A stretch of 37,053 nt of DNA from NCBI GenBank assembly GCA_934563745.1, contig CAKTHE010000024.1, forward strand, positions 1-37,053, given 5' to 3'. Numbering within the stretch: the first letter of the stretch is position 1; each line of letters opens with the position of its first letter. Under the pieces are notes generated by a model. That model was not told where the DNA came from. It saw only the letters and a program-made list of their open reading frames with translations, and ran no database searches. This document shows, one piece after another, positions 1-6,097 of this stretch. The DNA comes from an uncultured Dysosmobacter sp. (lineage in GTDB: Bacteria > Bacillota > Clostridia > Oscillospirales > Oscillospiraceae). Both the position numbers and the translations under genes were made by a program.

Positions 1-148
1 TCTGCGACAATTTGTTCAGCGGGATCTTCCCGATCTCCGGCAGGACATGGTTGTAAATGACGTTTTCGTAGTTGTTCCGCGTGGAGGCACGGAGCGTCGG
101 CTTGCTGTGGTTTTCGTACCAGTAGCACAGCCAGTCCCCGAACAGCAT
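1..148 (-). pseudogene. Tyrosine recombinase/integrase fragment (core-binding domain), runs off left edge
   Basis: Read leftwards from about 148, the frame gives a SAM-like N-terminal core-binding domain of Tn916/phage-type tyrosine recombinases. Characteristic stretches are FGDWLCYWYENHSKPTLR, then STRNNYE and PEIGKIPLNKLSQ. In this family a roughly 60-residue arm-binding domain normally precedes this block. Here it is absent, and the reading frame abuts the truncated sigma-factor gene within a few bases. The catalytic domain would lie to the left, outside the window. I infer the edge of an integrative element or the scar of a deletion. An ATG at 148 exists but has no well-spaced ribosome site, so expression of this remnant is doubtful. 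A chimeric assembly join cannot be excluded. Confidence 0.7.
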
Positions 149-149
149 A

Positions 150-497
150 ATGAAGCCAAACGACCTCTTTATACTTTACAGGCAGCGCCATCACCGCATC
201 CGCCACCTCACGCTTCTCATCCGACTCCGCAGCAAACGGCTCCGTCTCCTCGTCCAGGGGCGCTACCTTCTGCCGCCACCAATGTTTGAGCTTGTCCTTA
301 CAGATATTCATGGCCGTCGTTGTCAGCCAGGCGCGTTCGTGCCGTTCATTTTCAAAGGCGATCCCGCCGGTCATCGCCTTGACAAAGGCATCCTCCGTGC
401 AGTCCTCAGCGTCCTGCGTGTTTTTCATAAAGGCATAGCAGACCCGGTAGATGGCCCGGAAGTGCCGCAGATAGAACGCTTCAAAATCCCCCTGCAT
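150..497 (-). pseudogene. ECF-type RNA polymerase sigma factor, truncated in region 4
   Basis: The start ATG at 497 has a good ribosome site (GGAGGAG) just upstream. The first ~117 codons read as a short sigma-70 family (ECF-like) factor. Region 2 includes FEAFYLRHFRAIYRVCYAFM and the DAEDCTEDAFVKAM segment, followed by an AWLTTTAMNICKDKLKHWW region. Residues ~105-117 (ALPVKYKEVVWLHY) begin region 4. The helix-turn-helix that should follow, reading the -35 element, is missing. From codon 118 the frame runs into integrase sequence in another frame and stays open to the window edge. ECF factors are usually 160-190 residues, so this copy has lost its promoter-reading half and is probably inactive. 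A TTGACA/TACCCT promoter lies upstream. Confidence 0.75.
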
Positions 498-530
498 GGC
501 TTCTCCTCCCCCCGATCAAGATACGAATCA

Positions 531-559
531 AGGGTACAAATTGTCGGGCAGATTGTCAA
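531..559 (-). promoter_or_regulatory. Candidate sigma-A promoter of the truncated sigma-factor gene
   Basis: On the minus strand, TTGACA (559-554) is followed after 17 bases by TACCCT (536-531). The -35 is perfect and the -10 weak. It lies about 35 bases upstream of the start codon at 497. Called by eye from spacing and consensus. Confidence 0.45.
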
Positions 560-660
560 GGTCTTCCCATTTGATCCGGCCGGAAACGGGACTGACCGGT
601 AGGTGCTTTCACGGCGAGACGGCCCTGCAGGCGGTCGGGCCGCTTCTGCTTTGGGGTGTC

Positions 661-700
661 CTGTCCGTATTATGGGACAGCGCGCCCTGTATTCTATACG
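661..700 (+). repeat. 23-bp repeat with CTGTCC/GGACAG dyad, copy 1 (promoter/operator candidate)
   Basis: Bases 661-683 are identical to 2785-2807. The core is CTGTCC, an 8-base AT-rich centre and GGACAG. A TATTCT hexamer begins 29 bases after the start of the repeat. In copy 2 a TATTGT hexamer sits at exactly the same offset, so the conserved block and the likely -10 region are in fixed register. Copy 1 stands 35 bases upstream of the 43-codon ORF at 735. Only the 6-bp arms are shared between copies; copy 2 has longer arms. That argues for a protein-binding site or promoter rather than a terminator. Confidence 0.6.
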
Positions 701-734
701 AAGATTCAGCTATACCGGAACGGAGGATGGAACG

Positions 735-866
735 ATGGAGCCATTTCACATTCAATACGTTATGGATCATGTGGAGGTCTTTGACCGCAGCGGAAGATTC
801 TGCTTTTCGGCGGATACGGTCGCAGAAGCCATGGAGGAGCTGCGGGAAAGTCAGCTTGCCGCATGA
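735..866 (+). CDS. Small 43-residue protein of unknown function
   Basis: An ATG at 735 with a GGAGG ribosome site (722-726) eight bases upstream opens a 43-codon acidic ORF. It begins MEPFHIQYVMDHVEVF and ends EAMEELRESQLAA. It looks like a compact alpha/beta micro-domain: a short strand with aromatic and hydrophobic residues, then FCFSAD, then an amphipathic helix. No signal peptide or membrane segment is seen. Longer upstream starts in the same frame lack a ribosome site. It is downstream of copy 1 of the 23-bp repeat, the same element that precedes the SWIM-protein gene, so the two may be co-regulated. I do not recognise the family. The ribosome site and the repeat support a real gene. Confidence 0.55.
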   Translation: MEPFHIQYVMDHVEVFDRSGRFCFSADTVAEAMEELRESQLAA

Positions 867-938
867 CGCCGGGCGGCCTCTCCCGCTTTTCCGCATATCC
901 TTTCTGCCTGCACCGGGGCTTTTTACCGGCGTCTGGCA

Positions 939-967
939 TTTACAGGAAGCCGGGAACCCGGTATAAT
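939..967 (+). promoter_or_regulatory. Sigma-A promoter of the WYL regulator gene
   Basis: TTTACA (939-944), a 17-base spacer and a perfect TATAAT (962-967). The start codon at 1013 lies 46 bases downstream. Confidence 0.75.
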
Positions 968-1012
968 GGAACTGATTCCCTTGGCGTCTGCAAGGAAGGA
1001 GGCGGTTATCCT

Positions 1013-2035
1013 ATGGCCCGCAATTCAAATCAAAAGCTGAAGCTTCTTTATGTAATGCAGTATCTTCTGCGCGCTTCCGATGAGGCGCACCCGGTCACGA
1101 TCCATCAAATCATCGGCTATCTGCAGGAAAAGGGCATCCCGGCGGAGCGGAAAAGCCTTTACGATGACATGGAAGCACTGCAGCAATTCGGATTGGATCT
1201 CATCCAGGTCAAGGATGGGAATTTTTACAGCTATTACGTGGGAAGCCGCGATTTTGAGCTGCCGGAGCTGAAATTACTGGTGGACAGCGTCCAGTCTTCA
1301 AAATTCATCACGCACAAGAAGACCCTCTCCCTGATCAAAAAGATTGAGAACATGGCCAGCATGTATGAGGCGCAGCTGCTTGGGCGGCAGGTCTTCGTAA
1401 CAAACCGGATCAAGACCATGAACGAGTCCATTTACTACAACATCGATGAGATCCACACCGGCATCGCCCAAAACAGGAAGATCCGCTTCCGCTATTTTGA
1501 CTATACCGTCTCCAAAGAGCGGCACTTCCGCCATGATGGGAGCTTTTATGAGGTAAGTCCCTTTGCCCTGACCTGGGATGACGAAAATTACTATCTGGTG
1601 GCCTATGACTCCGCGGCGCAGTGCATCAAGCATTTCCGCGTGGACAAGATGATCGACATCGATACGATCGACGCGCCCCGGGACGGTCAGGCGGCTTATG
1701 AGGCGCTTGACATGGCCGTCTATGCCAGGAAGGTCTTCGGCATGTTCAGCGGGAACGAAGAACAGGTCCGCATGCGCTTTGACAATCAGCTTGTCGGCGC
1801 CGTACTGGACCGGCTGGGGCGGGATGTGATGCTGATCCCGGACGGAGACGCACACTTCCTGGTCAGCGCCGACGTCGTGGTCAGTCCCCAGTTTTTCGCC
1901 TGGATCCTGGGCTTCGGTCCCCTGGCACAGATTATCGGACCCGAACGCGTTGTCCGGCAGATGGCCGGGCATCTGGCAAGCGTTGTGCCGATGTACGAAC
2001 ACGCCCTGCAGGATCACGGCTGCGGCCATCTGTGA
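1013..2035 (+). CDS. WYL-domain transcriptional regulator (DeoR-like HTH)
   Basis: This is a 340-residue protein. The N-terminal winged helix-turn-helix (about residues 8-65) contains LLYVMQYLLRASDE, then VTIHQIIGYLQEKGI and RKSLYDDMEALQQFG. A WYL domain follows at about residues 160-235, with RKIRFRYFDYTV, YEVSPFALTWDDENYYLVAY and KHFRVDKM. The rest matches the WCX C-terminal extension of this family. Such proteins bind DNA and are thought to sense nucleic acid or nucleotide ligands through the WYL fold. The ATG at 1013 was chosen because AAGGAGG lies 10 bases upstream and a TATAAT promoter sits just before it; the frame upstream is open but has no ribosome site. It lies between the two copies of the 23-bp repeat and is a candidate binder of it. 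That link is inference. Confidence 0.88.
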   Translation: MARNSNQKLKLLYVMQYLLRASDEAHPVTIHQIIGYLQEKGIPAERKSLYDDMEALQQFGLDLIQVKDGNFYSYYVGSRDFELPELKLLVDSVQSSKFITHKKTLSLIKKIENMASMYEAQLLGRQVFVTNRIKTMNESIYYNIDEIHTGIAQNRKIRFRYFDYTVSKERHFRHDGSFYEVSPFALTWDDENYYLVAYDSAAQCIKHFRVDKMIDIDTIDAPRDGQAAYEALDMAVYARKVFGMFSGNEEQVRMRFDNQLVGAVLDRLGRDVMLIPDGDAHFLVSADVVVSPQFFAWILGFGPLAQIIGPERVVRQMAGHLASVVPMYEHALQDHGCGHL

Positions 2036-2124
2036 ACCTTTTGTCTGCGGCTGTCTTCGGCCGTCCGCCCGGTTTCCGAATGGTTTTCATGATAAACTCG
2101 GCAAAAAGGAGATCTCAGCAAAAC

Positions 2125-2742
2125 ATGGTATCTGTCTATTTTCAGGGGCTGTCTCTGGGGCTTGCCTACGTCGCCCCCATCGGCATGCAGAATCTGTTTG
2201 TTATAAACAGCGCCATGAGCAAGAAACTGGGGCGCGCAATCGTAACTGCTCTGATTGTTATCTTTTGGGATGTGTCTCTGGGGCTTGCCTGCTTCTGGGG
2301 TGTGGGCGCCCTGATGGAGGCCTTGCCGTGGCTGCAAAAAGTCATTCTCGGAGTGGGCGGGCTGCTGGTCCTTTGCATCGGTATCGGCCTGATCCGTTCC
2401 AAAGCAGATTTAAACGGGGGAAAGGACATAAATCGCCCGCTTTGGAAAATTGCAGGTTCCGCCTTCATCGTAACATGGCTGAATCCACAGGCTTTGATCG
2501 ACGGGACTCTGATGCTGGGCGCTTTTCACGCGTCCCTGCCCGCGGGCGGCAGCCCGTATTTTATTACCGGCTTTGCTTCCGCCAGCTTCCTCTGGTTTAC
2601 TTGCCTTGCCCTTGCCGTCCATATGCTTGGCAGCAAAATCAACGGTCCTGTTCTCACATGGCTGAACCGCATCTGCGGCGCGGTGATCATCCTCTACGGC
2701 ATCAGGCTGCTTTGCGGTCTGATGCGGATGCTTTGGGCGTAA
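2125..2742 (+). CDS. LysE/ArgO family amino-acid exporter
   Basis: A 205-residue polytopic membrane protein with about six hydrophobic segments. Family-typical patterns include GLAYVAPIGMQNLFVINSAM at the N-terminus, the IFWDVSLGLACFWGVGAL segment, and FIVTWLNPQALIDG, the WLNP block typical of LysE/ArgO/RhtB transporters. Members export basic amino acids or other metabolites by proton exchange; the substrate cannot be read here. The start at 2125 is chosen for the AAGGAG upstream (13-base spacing) and because the family starts close to the first helix. Codons upstream in frame look non-coding. It follows the WYL regulator by 89 bases, so regulation by that protein is possible but not shown. 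Confidence 0.88.
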   Translation: MVSVYFQGLSLGLAYVAPIGMQNLFVINSAMSKKLGRAIVTALIVIFWDVSLGLACFWGVGALMEALPWLQKVILGVGGLLVLCIGIGLIRSKADLNGGKDINRPLWKIAGSAFIVTWLNPQALIDGTLMLGAFHASLPAGGSPYFITGFASASFLWFTCLALAVHMLGSKINGPVLTWLNRICGAVIILYGIRLLCGLMRMLWA

Positions 2743-2779
2743 ATATTTTATCCGGCCGCTGCGGTCGCACGATGGATCC

Positions 2780-2824
2780 GGGCGCTGTCCGTATTATGGG
2801 ACAGCGCCCCTGCTATTGTATGAA
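2780..2824 (+). repeat. 23-bp repeat with extended dyad, copy 2 (promoter/operator candidate)
   Basis: 2785-2807 is identical to 661-683. Here the arms extend to 11 perfect base pairs (GGGCGCTGTCC at 2780-2790, GGACAGCGCCC at 2799-2809) around the same 8-base centre. A TATTGT hexamer lies at 2814-2819, at the same 29-base offset as the TATTCT in copy 1. No T-run follows, so an intrinsic terminator for the exporter gene is unlikely. It sits 34 bases before the ribosome site of the SWIM gene. Confidence 0.6.
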
Positions 2825-2857
2825 TCACAGACGATGAAACTCTAAGGAGGTCTTTGC

Positions 2858-3688
2858 ATGAACCCCATCGGATTTGCAAAAGAGTGCCTGGCCAATCGAA
2901 ACACAGAGAAGGCCCAAGAGGAAGCCTCCCGCGCCGGGAAGCCGGCCGTTCCTTCCGTCGTGCGGGTCAAATTTCATTCCTGCAGCCGCGAGCTTGACTA
3001 CTTCAATGATCAATTCGACCTCAGGCCCGGCGACCTGGTCTTTGTTGACGGGAAGCTGGCCGGCCAGCGCGGCCGGGTCACGGCCGTCAGCAGGCACTTC
3101 AAAATCAAAGCGGACGACTATAAGCGCGTGATCGGTCTTGCGGATATCCGCGTCAGCGGGCAGTTCCGAAGCGCCGGGTCTCACCTGGTCACCTTCGACC
3201 GCCGCGCGCTTCCATACGATCAATTCCGGAGCTGGGTCCTGCCGCCCCGGGACGATGACACGGAGTACTTTGTCCGCTTCGATGAAGAAGATATCGACCT
3301 GGACCATTTGGATGCCTGGCGCGTCGATCCGGGCGTCAGGGAGCGCGGCATTGATTATTACCGGGACAATCGCGTGCTGTATCTGTGTCTGGACGGGCGC
3401 AGCGGCAAAGCGATCGTAGACGGTACGCAGCCTTACGAAGTCGAATTCCGCTATGATGGCGGAATGATCTCCGATCTCTCCTGTGACTGCCCCTGCGGAT
3501 ATCACTGCAAGCACGAGGTCGCCGCCCTGCTGCAGCTGCGGGAGACCCTGGCGATCATCCGGGAACAATCTGCAGCAGACTGGCCAAGCGGCGGCTGCTT
3601 TGCCGCGGTCCTGGCCCCGCTGTTTTTCTCCCTCGCCGTTGACGGAAACAGTAAAATGATCTTGACCCTTGCCCAGTCCGACTGCTGA
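2858..3688 (+). CDS. SWIM zinc-finger domain protein
   Basis: A 276-residue soluble protein. The clear element is a SWIM zinc finger near residues 206-230: SCDCPCGYHCKHEVAALLQL supplies the CxC...CxH ligands and the following helix. SWIM fingers bind DNA or partner proteins and often occur with SNF2 helicases or as stand-alone proteins. No helicase is encoded nearby. The N-terminal ~130 residues (VRVKFHSCSRELDYFND, then a GDLVFVDGKLAGQRGRV strand pattern) look like a small beta-barrel of the kind seen in domains attached to SWIM proteins. The start at 2858 is supported by AAGGAGG seven bases upstream. Expression probably comes from the repeat-containing promoter just upstream. The cellular role is unknown. 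Confidence 0.8.
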   Translation: MNPIGFAKECLANRNTEKAQEEASRAGKPAVPSVVRVKFHSCSRELDYFNDQFDLRPGDLVFVDGKLAGQRGRVTAVSRHFKIKADDYKRVIGLADIRVSGQFRSAGSHLVTFDRRALPYDQFRSWVLPPRDDDTEYFVRFDEEDIDLDHLDAWRVDPGVRERGIDYYRDNRVLYLCLDGRSGKAIVDGTQPYEVEFRYDGGMISDLSCDCPCGYHCKHEVAALLQLRETLAIIREQSAADWPSGGCFAAVLAPLFFSLAVDGNSKMILTLAQSDC

Positions 3689-3745
3689 TCTCCGCCCCGC
3701 AATTCCGGGCGATTCCGCGCGGGCGTGGCCGGGCGGGGAATCCGG

Positions 3746-3777
3746 AATGCGCAGACGGTTTCGCTTGCGCATTTTTC
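3746..3777 (+). terminator. Intrinsic terminator of the SWIM gene, overlapping the next promoter
   Basis: AATGCGCA (3746-3753) pairs with TGCGCATT (3766-3773), followed by a T-run. The right arm contains the -35 hexamer of the next promoter. Confidence 0.65.
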
Positions 3778-3793
3778 CGGTGGCTGGTACAAT
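3765..3793 (+). promoter_or_regulatory. Sigma-A promoter of the deformylase/EFR1 operon
   Basis: TTGCGC (3765-3770), a 17-base spacer and TACAAT (3788-3793), about 30 bases before the start codon at 3823. The -35 lies in the terminator stem of the preceding gene. Confidence 0.7.
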
Positions 3794-3822
3794 GTAAAAA
3801 AACGATTGGAGGAGGGCGCGCA

Positions 3823-4233
3823 ATGGTTCGTACGATCTGCAAAGACGAGGCTTTTCTTGCCCAAAAGGCCGAACCTGCCGCACCGGAAGACCTTGCTGCG
3901 GCGCAGGATCTGCTGGACACGCTGGCGGCGCACAAGGATGGCTGCGTGGGCATGGCGGCAAACATGATCGGCATAAACAAGCGCATCATCGTCTTTGACA
4001 ATGAGGGCACGTATATGCTGATGCTCAATCCCGTGATCGTCCGGCAGTCCGGACCGTACGAGGCCGAGGAAGGCTGCCTGTCGCTCACCGGCACGCGGAA
4101 GACAACACGCTTTCAGTCCATTAAGGTCCAATGGCACAACGAGAAGTTCCAGACCCGCCTCAAAACCTTCACCGGCTTTACGGCGGAGATCATCCAGCAC
4201 GAAATCGACCACTGCGAAGGAGTTTTGATATGA
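3823..4233 (+). CDS. Peptide deformylase-like protein with altered motif I
   Basis: A 136-residue member of the peptide deformylase family, metalloenzymes that remove the N-formyl group from nascent proteins. Motif II is EGCLS (residues 83-87, metal-binding Cys85). Motif III is HEIDH (126-130, two metal-binding His and the catalytic Glu127). Motif I reads VGMAANMIG (42-50), where the family consensus GxGxAAxQ has an oxyanion-stabilising Gln; by my alignment Met48 takes its place. The protein is shorter than Escherichia coli Def (about 169). The metal site looks intact, but the substitution suggests a secondary paralogue with altered activity. The stop codon overlaps the next start (ATGA). GGAGG precedes the start. 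Confidence 0.85.
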   Translation: MVRTICKDEAFLAQKAEPAAPEDLAAAQDLLDTLAAHKDGCVGMAANMIGINKRIIVFDNEGTYMLMLNPVIVRQSGPYEAEEGCLSLTGTRKTTRFQSIKVQWHNEKFQTRLKTFTGFTAEIIQHEIDHCEGVLI

Positions 4234-4979
4234 TTCTCTGTTTTTCCGGCACCGGCAACAGTCAATATGTGGCCCGGCATATGGCAGACGCGCTGGGCGA
4301 TACGCTGCTGTGCATGAATGAGCGTATCAAGGCCCGCGACACCTCGGCCGTGGAAACCGGAGAGCGCCTTGTGATTGTCGCGCCCACCTACGCCTGGCGC
4401 CTTCCCCGGATCGTGCGGGACTGGCTGATGAACACGGAGCTGACAGGCGCAAAGCAGGCCTGGTTCGTTCTGACCTGCGGCAGCGAGATCGGCAACGCCG
4501 ACCGCTACAACCGGGCGCTTTGCCGGGCGAAGGGACTTGCGTGCATGGGCACGGCCCAGATCGTCATGCCGGAAAACTACATTGCGCTGTTCGACGCCCC
4601 GCAGGCCGACGAAGCCCGGCAGATCGTGGCCCGGGCGGAACCGGACATAGACCGTGCGATCGCCGCCGTACGGGAAAACCGGACCTTTCCCCCGCCCCGC
4701 GGCAGCCTCTACGACCGCTTCATGAGCGGGCCGGTGAACCCGCTCTTCTACGCCCTTATTGTTAAGGCAAATTCCTTTACTGTTTCAAATGCCTGTACAG
4801 GCTGCGGCCAATGCGTCCGGCGCTGCCCCACCAACACCGTCACACTGCAAGGCGGCAGGCCCCGCTGGGGCAAGCACTGCACCCACTGCATGGCCTGCAT
4901 CTGCTACTGCCCTGCAGAAGCCATTGAATACGGAAAAAGGAGCCTCGGCAAGCCGCGGTATCATATAGAAGCGCTGTAA
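4230..4979 (+). CDS. EFR1 family flavodoxin-ferredoxin fusion protein
   Basis: A 249-residue protein. The N-terminal half is a flavodoxin-like fold with the FMN phosphate loop SGTGNSQYVA (about residues 6-15) and VAPTYAWRLPRIV near residue 52. The C-terminus carries two 4Fe-4S ferredoxin motifs, CTGCGQCVRRCP (about 190-201) and CTHCMACICYCP (about 215-226), both complete CxxCxxCxxxCP sets. EFR1 proteins are anaerobe electron carriers that couple FMN and iron-sulphur clusters; the physiological partner is usually unknown. The start at 4230 overlaps the deformylase stop by four bases, with AAGGAG seven bases before it. The two genes are therefore translationally coupled. Confidence 0.9.
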   Translation: MILCFSGTGNSQYVARHMADALGDTLLCMNERIKARDTSAVETGERLVIVAPTYAWRLPRIVRDWLMNTELTGAKQAWFVLTCGSEIGNADRYNRALCRAKGLACMGTAQIVMPENYIALFDAPQADEARQIVARAEPDIDRAIAAVRENRTFPPPRGSLYDRFMSGPVNPLFYALIVKANSFTVSNACTGCGQCVRRCPTNTVTLQGGRPRWGKHCTHCMACICYCPAEAIEYGKRSLGKPRYHIEAL

Positions 4980-5078
4980 AAAAACGCAGGACCAGGCAGA
5001 AGCGCGCGGACATCCGCGCACTTTTCCGGGCCGGCGCGGTTTTGATCCGCCCGGGCGCGCCGCAGGACGGCACCTGCG

Positions 5079-5107
5079 AAGGCACGGCCGTGCATCCGTG
5101 CCTTTTT
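5079..5107 (+). terminator. Intrinsic terminator/attenuator directly upstream of the GNAT/YoaP gene
   Basis: AAGGCACGG (5079-5087) pairs with CCGTGCCTT (5096-5104), and a T-run follows to 5107. Only 33 bases separate the T-run from the next start codon, with no promoter between. It could end the deformylase/EFR1 transcript or attenuate the downstream gene. A second small hairpin (GCGCGGA/CCGCGC, 5004-5017, followed by ACTTTTCC) lies just after the EFR1 gene. Confidence 0.6.
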
Positions 5108-5140
5108 CAGCCGGATCAACGCTCAGGAGGTGTCTGCACA

Positions 5141-5887
5141 ATGAACTATATCCGGGTCACAAAAGAGAACATTGATCAGGAGCATATCTGCTGTGCCATG
5201 TCCGGTAAGCAGAGCCTGACCAAAAAGGAATGGCTCAAGCAGCGCTTCGACGAGGGGCTTGTCTTCTATCAGAGCGAGGAGCGGGGCAAGTGCTTCATCG
5301 AGTACATCCCCGCGGAAAACGCATGGGTCCCCATCGAAGCGCCGGGCTGTCTGTTCATCAACTGCCTGTGGGTCTCCGGCTCCATGAAGGGGCACGGATA
5401 TTCCGGCGACCTGCTGGACACGTGCATCCGGGACGCCCGGGCGCAGGGACGGAAGGGGCTGTGCATCCTGTCGGCGGAAGGACGAAAGCGGGAATTTCTA
5501 GCCGACCGGAAGTATTTGGAGCATCAGGGCTTCACCGCCGCGGACGTCTCTGCCTGCGGGATCAATCTCATGTATCGGCCGCTGGCGCCCCAGGCCGAAC
5601 CGCCGAAATTCAAGGACTGCGCCAGGAATCCCAGAGTGGATGGAGAGGGCTTTGTTCTCTACTACACCGACCAGTGCCCCTTCACGTATTACTGGGTGCC
5701 GCAGGTGCAGGCGGCCGCCAGGGAGCACCGCATCCCCCTGCAGGTGATCCATATTACCACCCGGGAGGCGGCGCAGAACGCCCCTGCGCCGGTCACGACC
5801 TACGCTCTGTTCAAAGACGGCACATTTCTGACGCAGGGCATTCAGTCCGACAAGAAATTTCTGGCGCTGGCCGGTATTGCAGACTGA
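5141..5887 (+). CDS. GNAT-family N-acetyltransferase with YoaP-like C-terminal domain
   Basis: A 248-residue protein. Residues ~25-150 resemble a GNAT acetyltransferase: FINCLWVSGSMKGHGYSGDL carries the beta4/acetyl-CoA loop region, followed by GRKGLCILSAEGRKREFL and YLEHQGFTAADV. Residues ~170-248 match the YoaP-like domain, a thioredoxin-like module with a CPF motif (YTDQCPFTYYWVPQVQ) and a VTTYALFKDG segment. The natural substrate of YoaP-type acetyltransferases is not known to me. The start at 5141 has AGGAGG ten bases upstream; the frame is open further upstream but that part spans the terminator hairpin and is unlikely to be coding. Confidence 0.85.
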   Translation: MNYIRVTKENIDQEHICCAMSGKQSLTKKEWLKQRFDEGLVFYQSEERGKCFIEYIPAENAWVPIEAPGCLFINCLWVSGSMKGHGYSGDLLDTCIRDARAQGRKGLCILSAEGRKREFLADRKYLEHQGFTAADVSACGINLMYRPLAPQAEPPKFKDCARNPRVDGEGFVLYYTDQCPFTYYWVPQVQAAAREHRIPLQVIHITTREAAQNAPAPVTTYALFKDGTFLTQGIQSDKKFLALAGIAD

Positions 5888-5960
5888 CGCGGCCGGCATC
5901 GGCGCTTTCCCCATGCCGTCTGCCCGGGAAGGCGCCCGCGCGAATGCAGACCGGCCCGTA

Positions 5961-6008
5961 CAAAAGCGGCCCGCGGAGAAAACCGTACCGGTTTCTCCGC
6001 GGGCCGCT
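5961..6008 (-). terminator. Long-stem terminator between convergent genes
   Basis: A 19-20 bp stem (5965-5984 with 5990-6008, one bulged A, 5-base loop). The T-run lies on the minus-strand side (complement of 5961-5965), so it mainly ends the minus-strand lipoprotein gene. It may also stop the plus-strand GNAT transcript. Confidence 0.65.
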
Positions 6009-6097
6009 CTGCAATCCCGGGGCCGGCTGCGCAGGCGGTGCCGTTCCTTCTGCGCGCTGACCGGCTAATCCGGTTTCTTTTTTACGCTGCGTATGGA

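Noticed and set aside
2780..2809. Intrinsic terminator for the LysE-type gene
   Set aside because: The stem is perfect but lacks a T-run, and its core is identical to a copy located before another gene at a different spacing from any stop codon.
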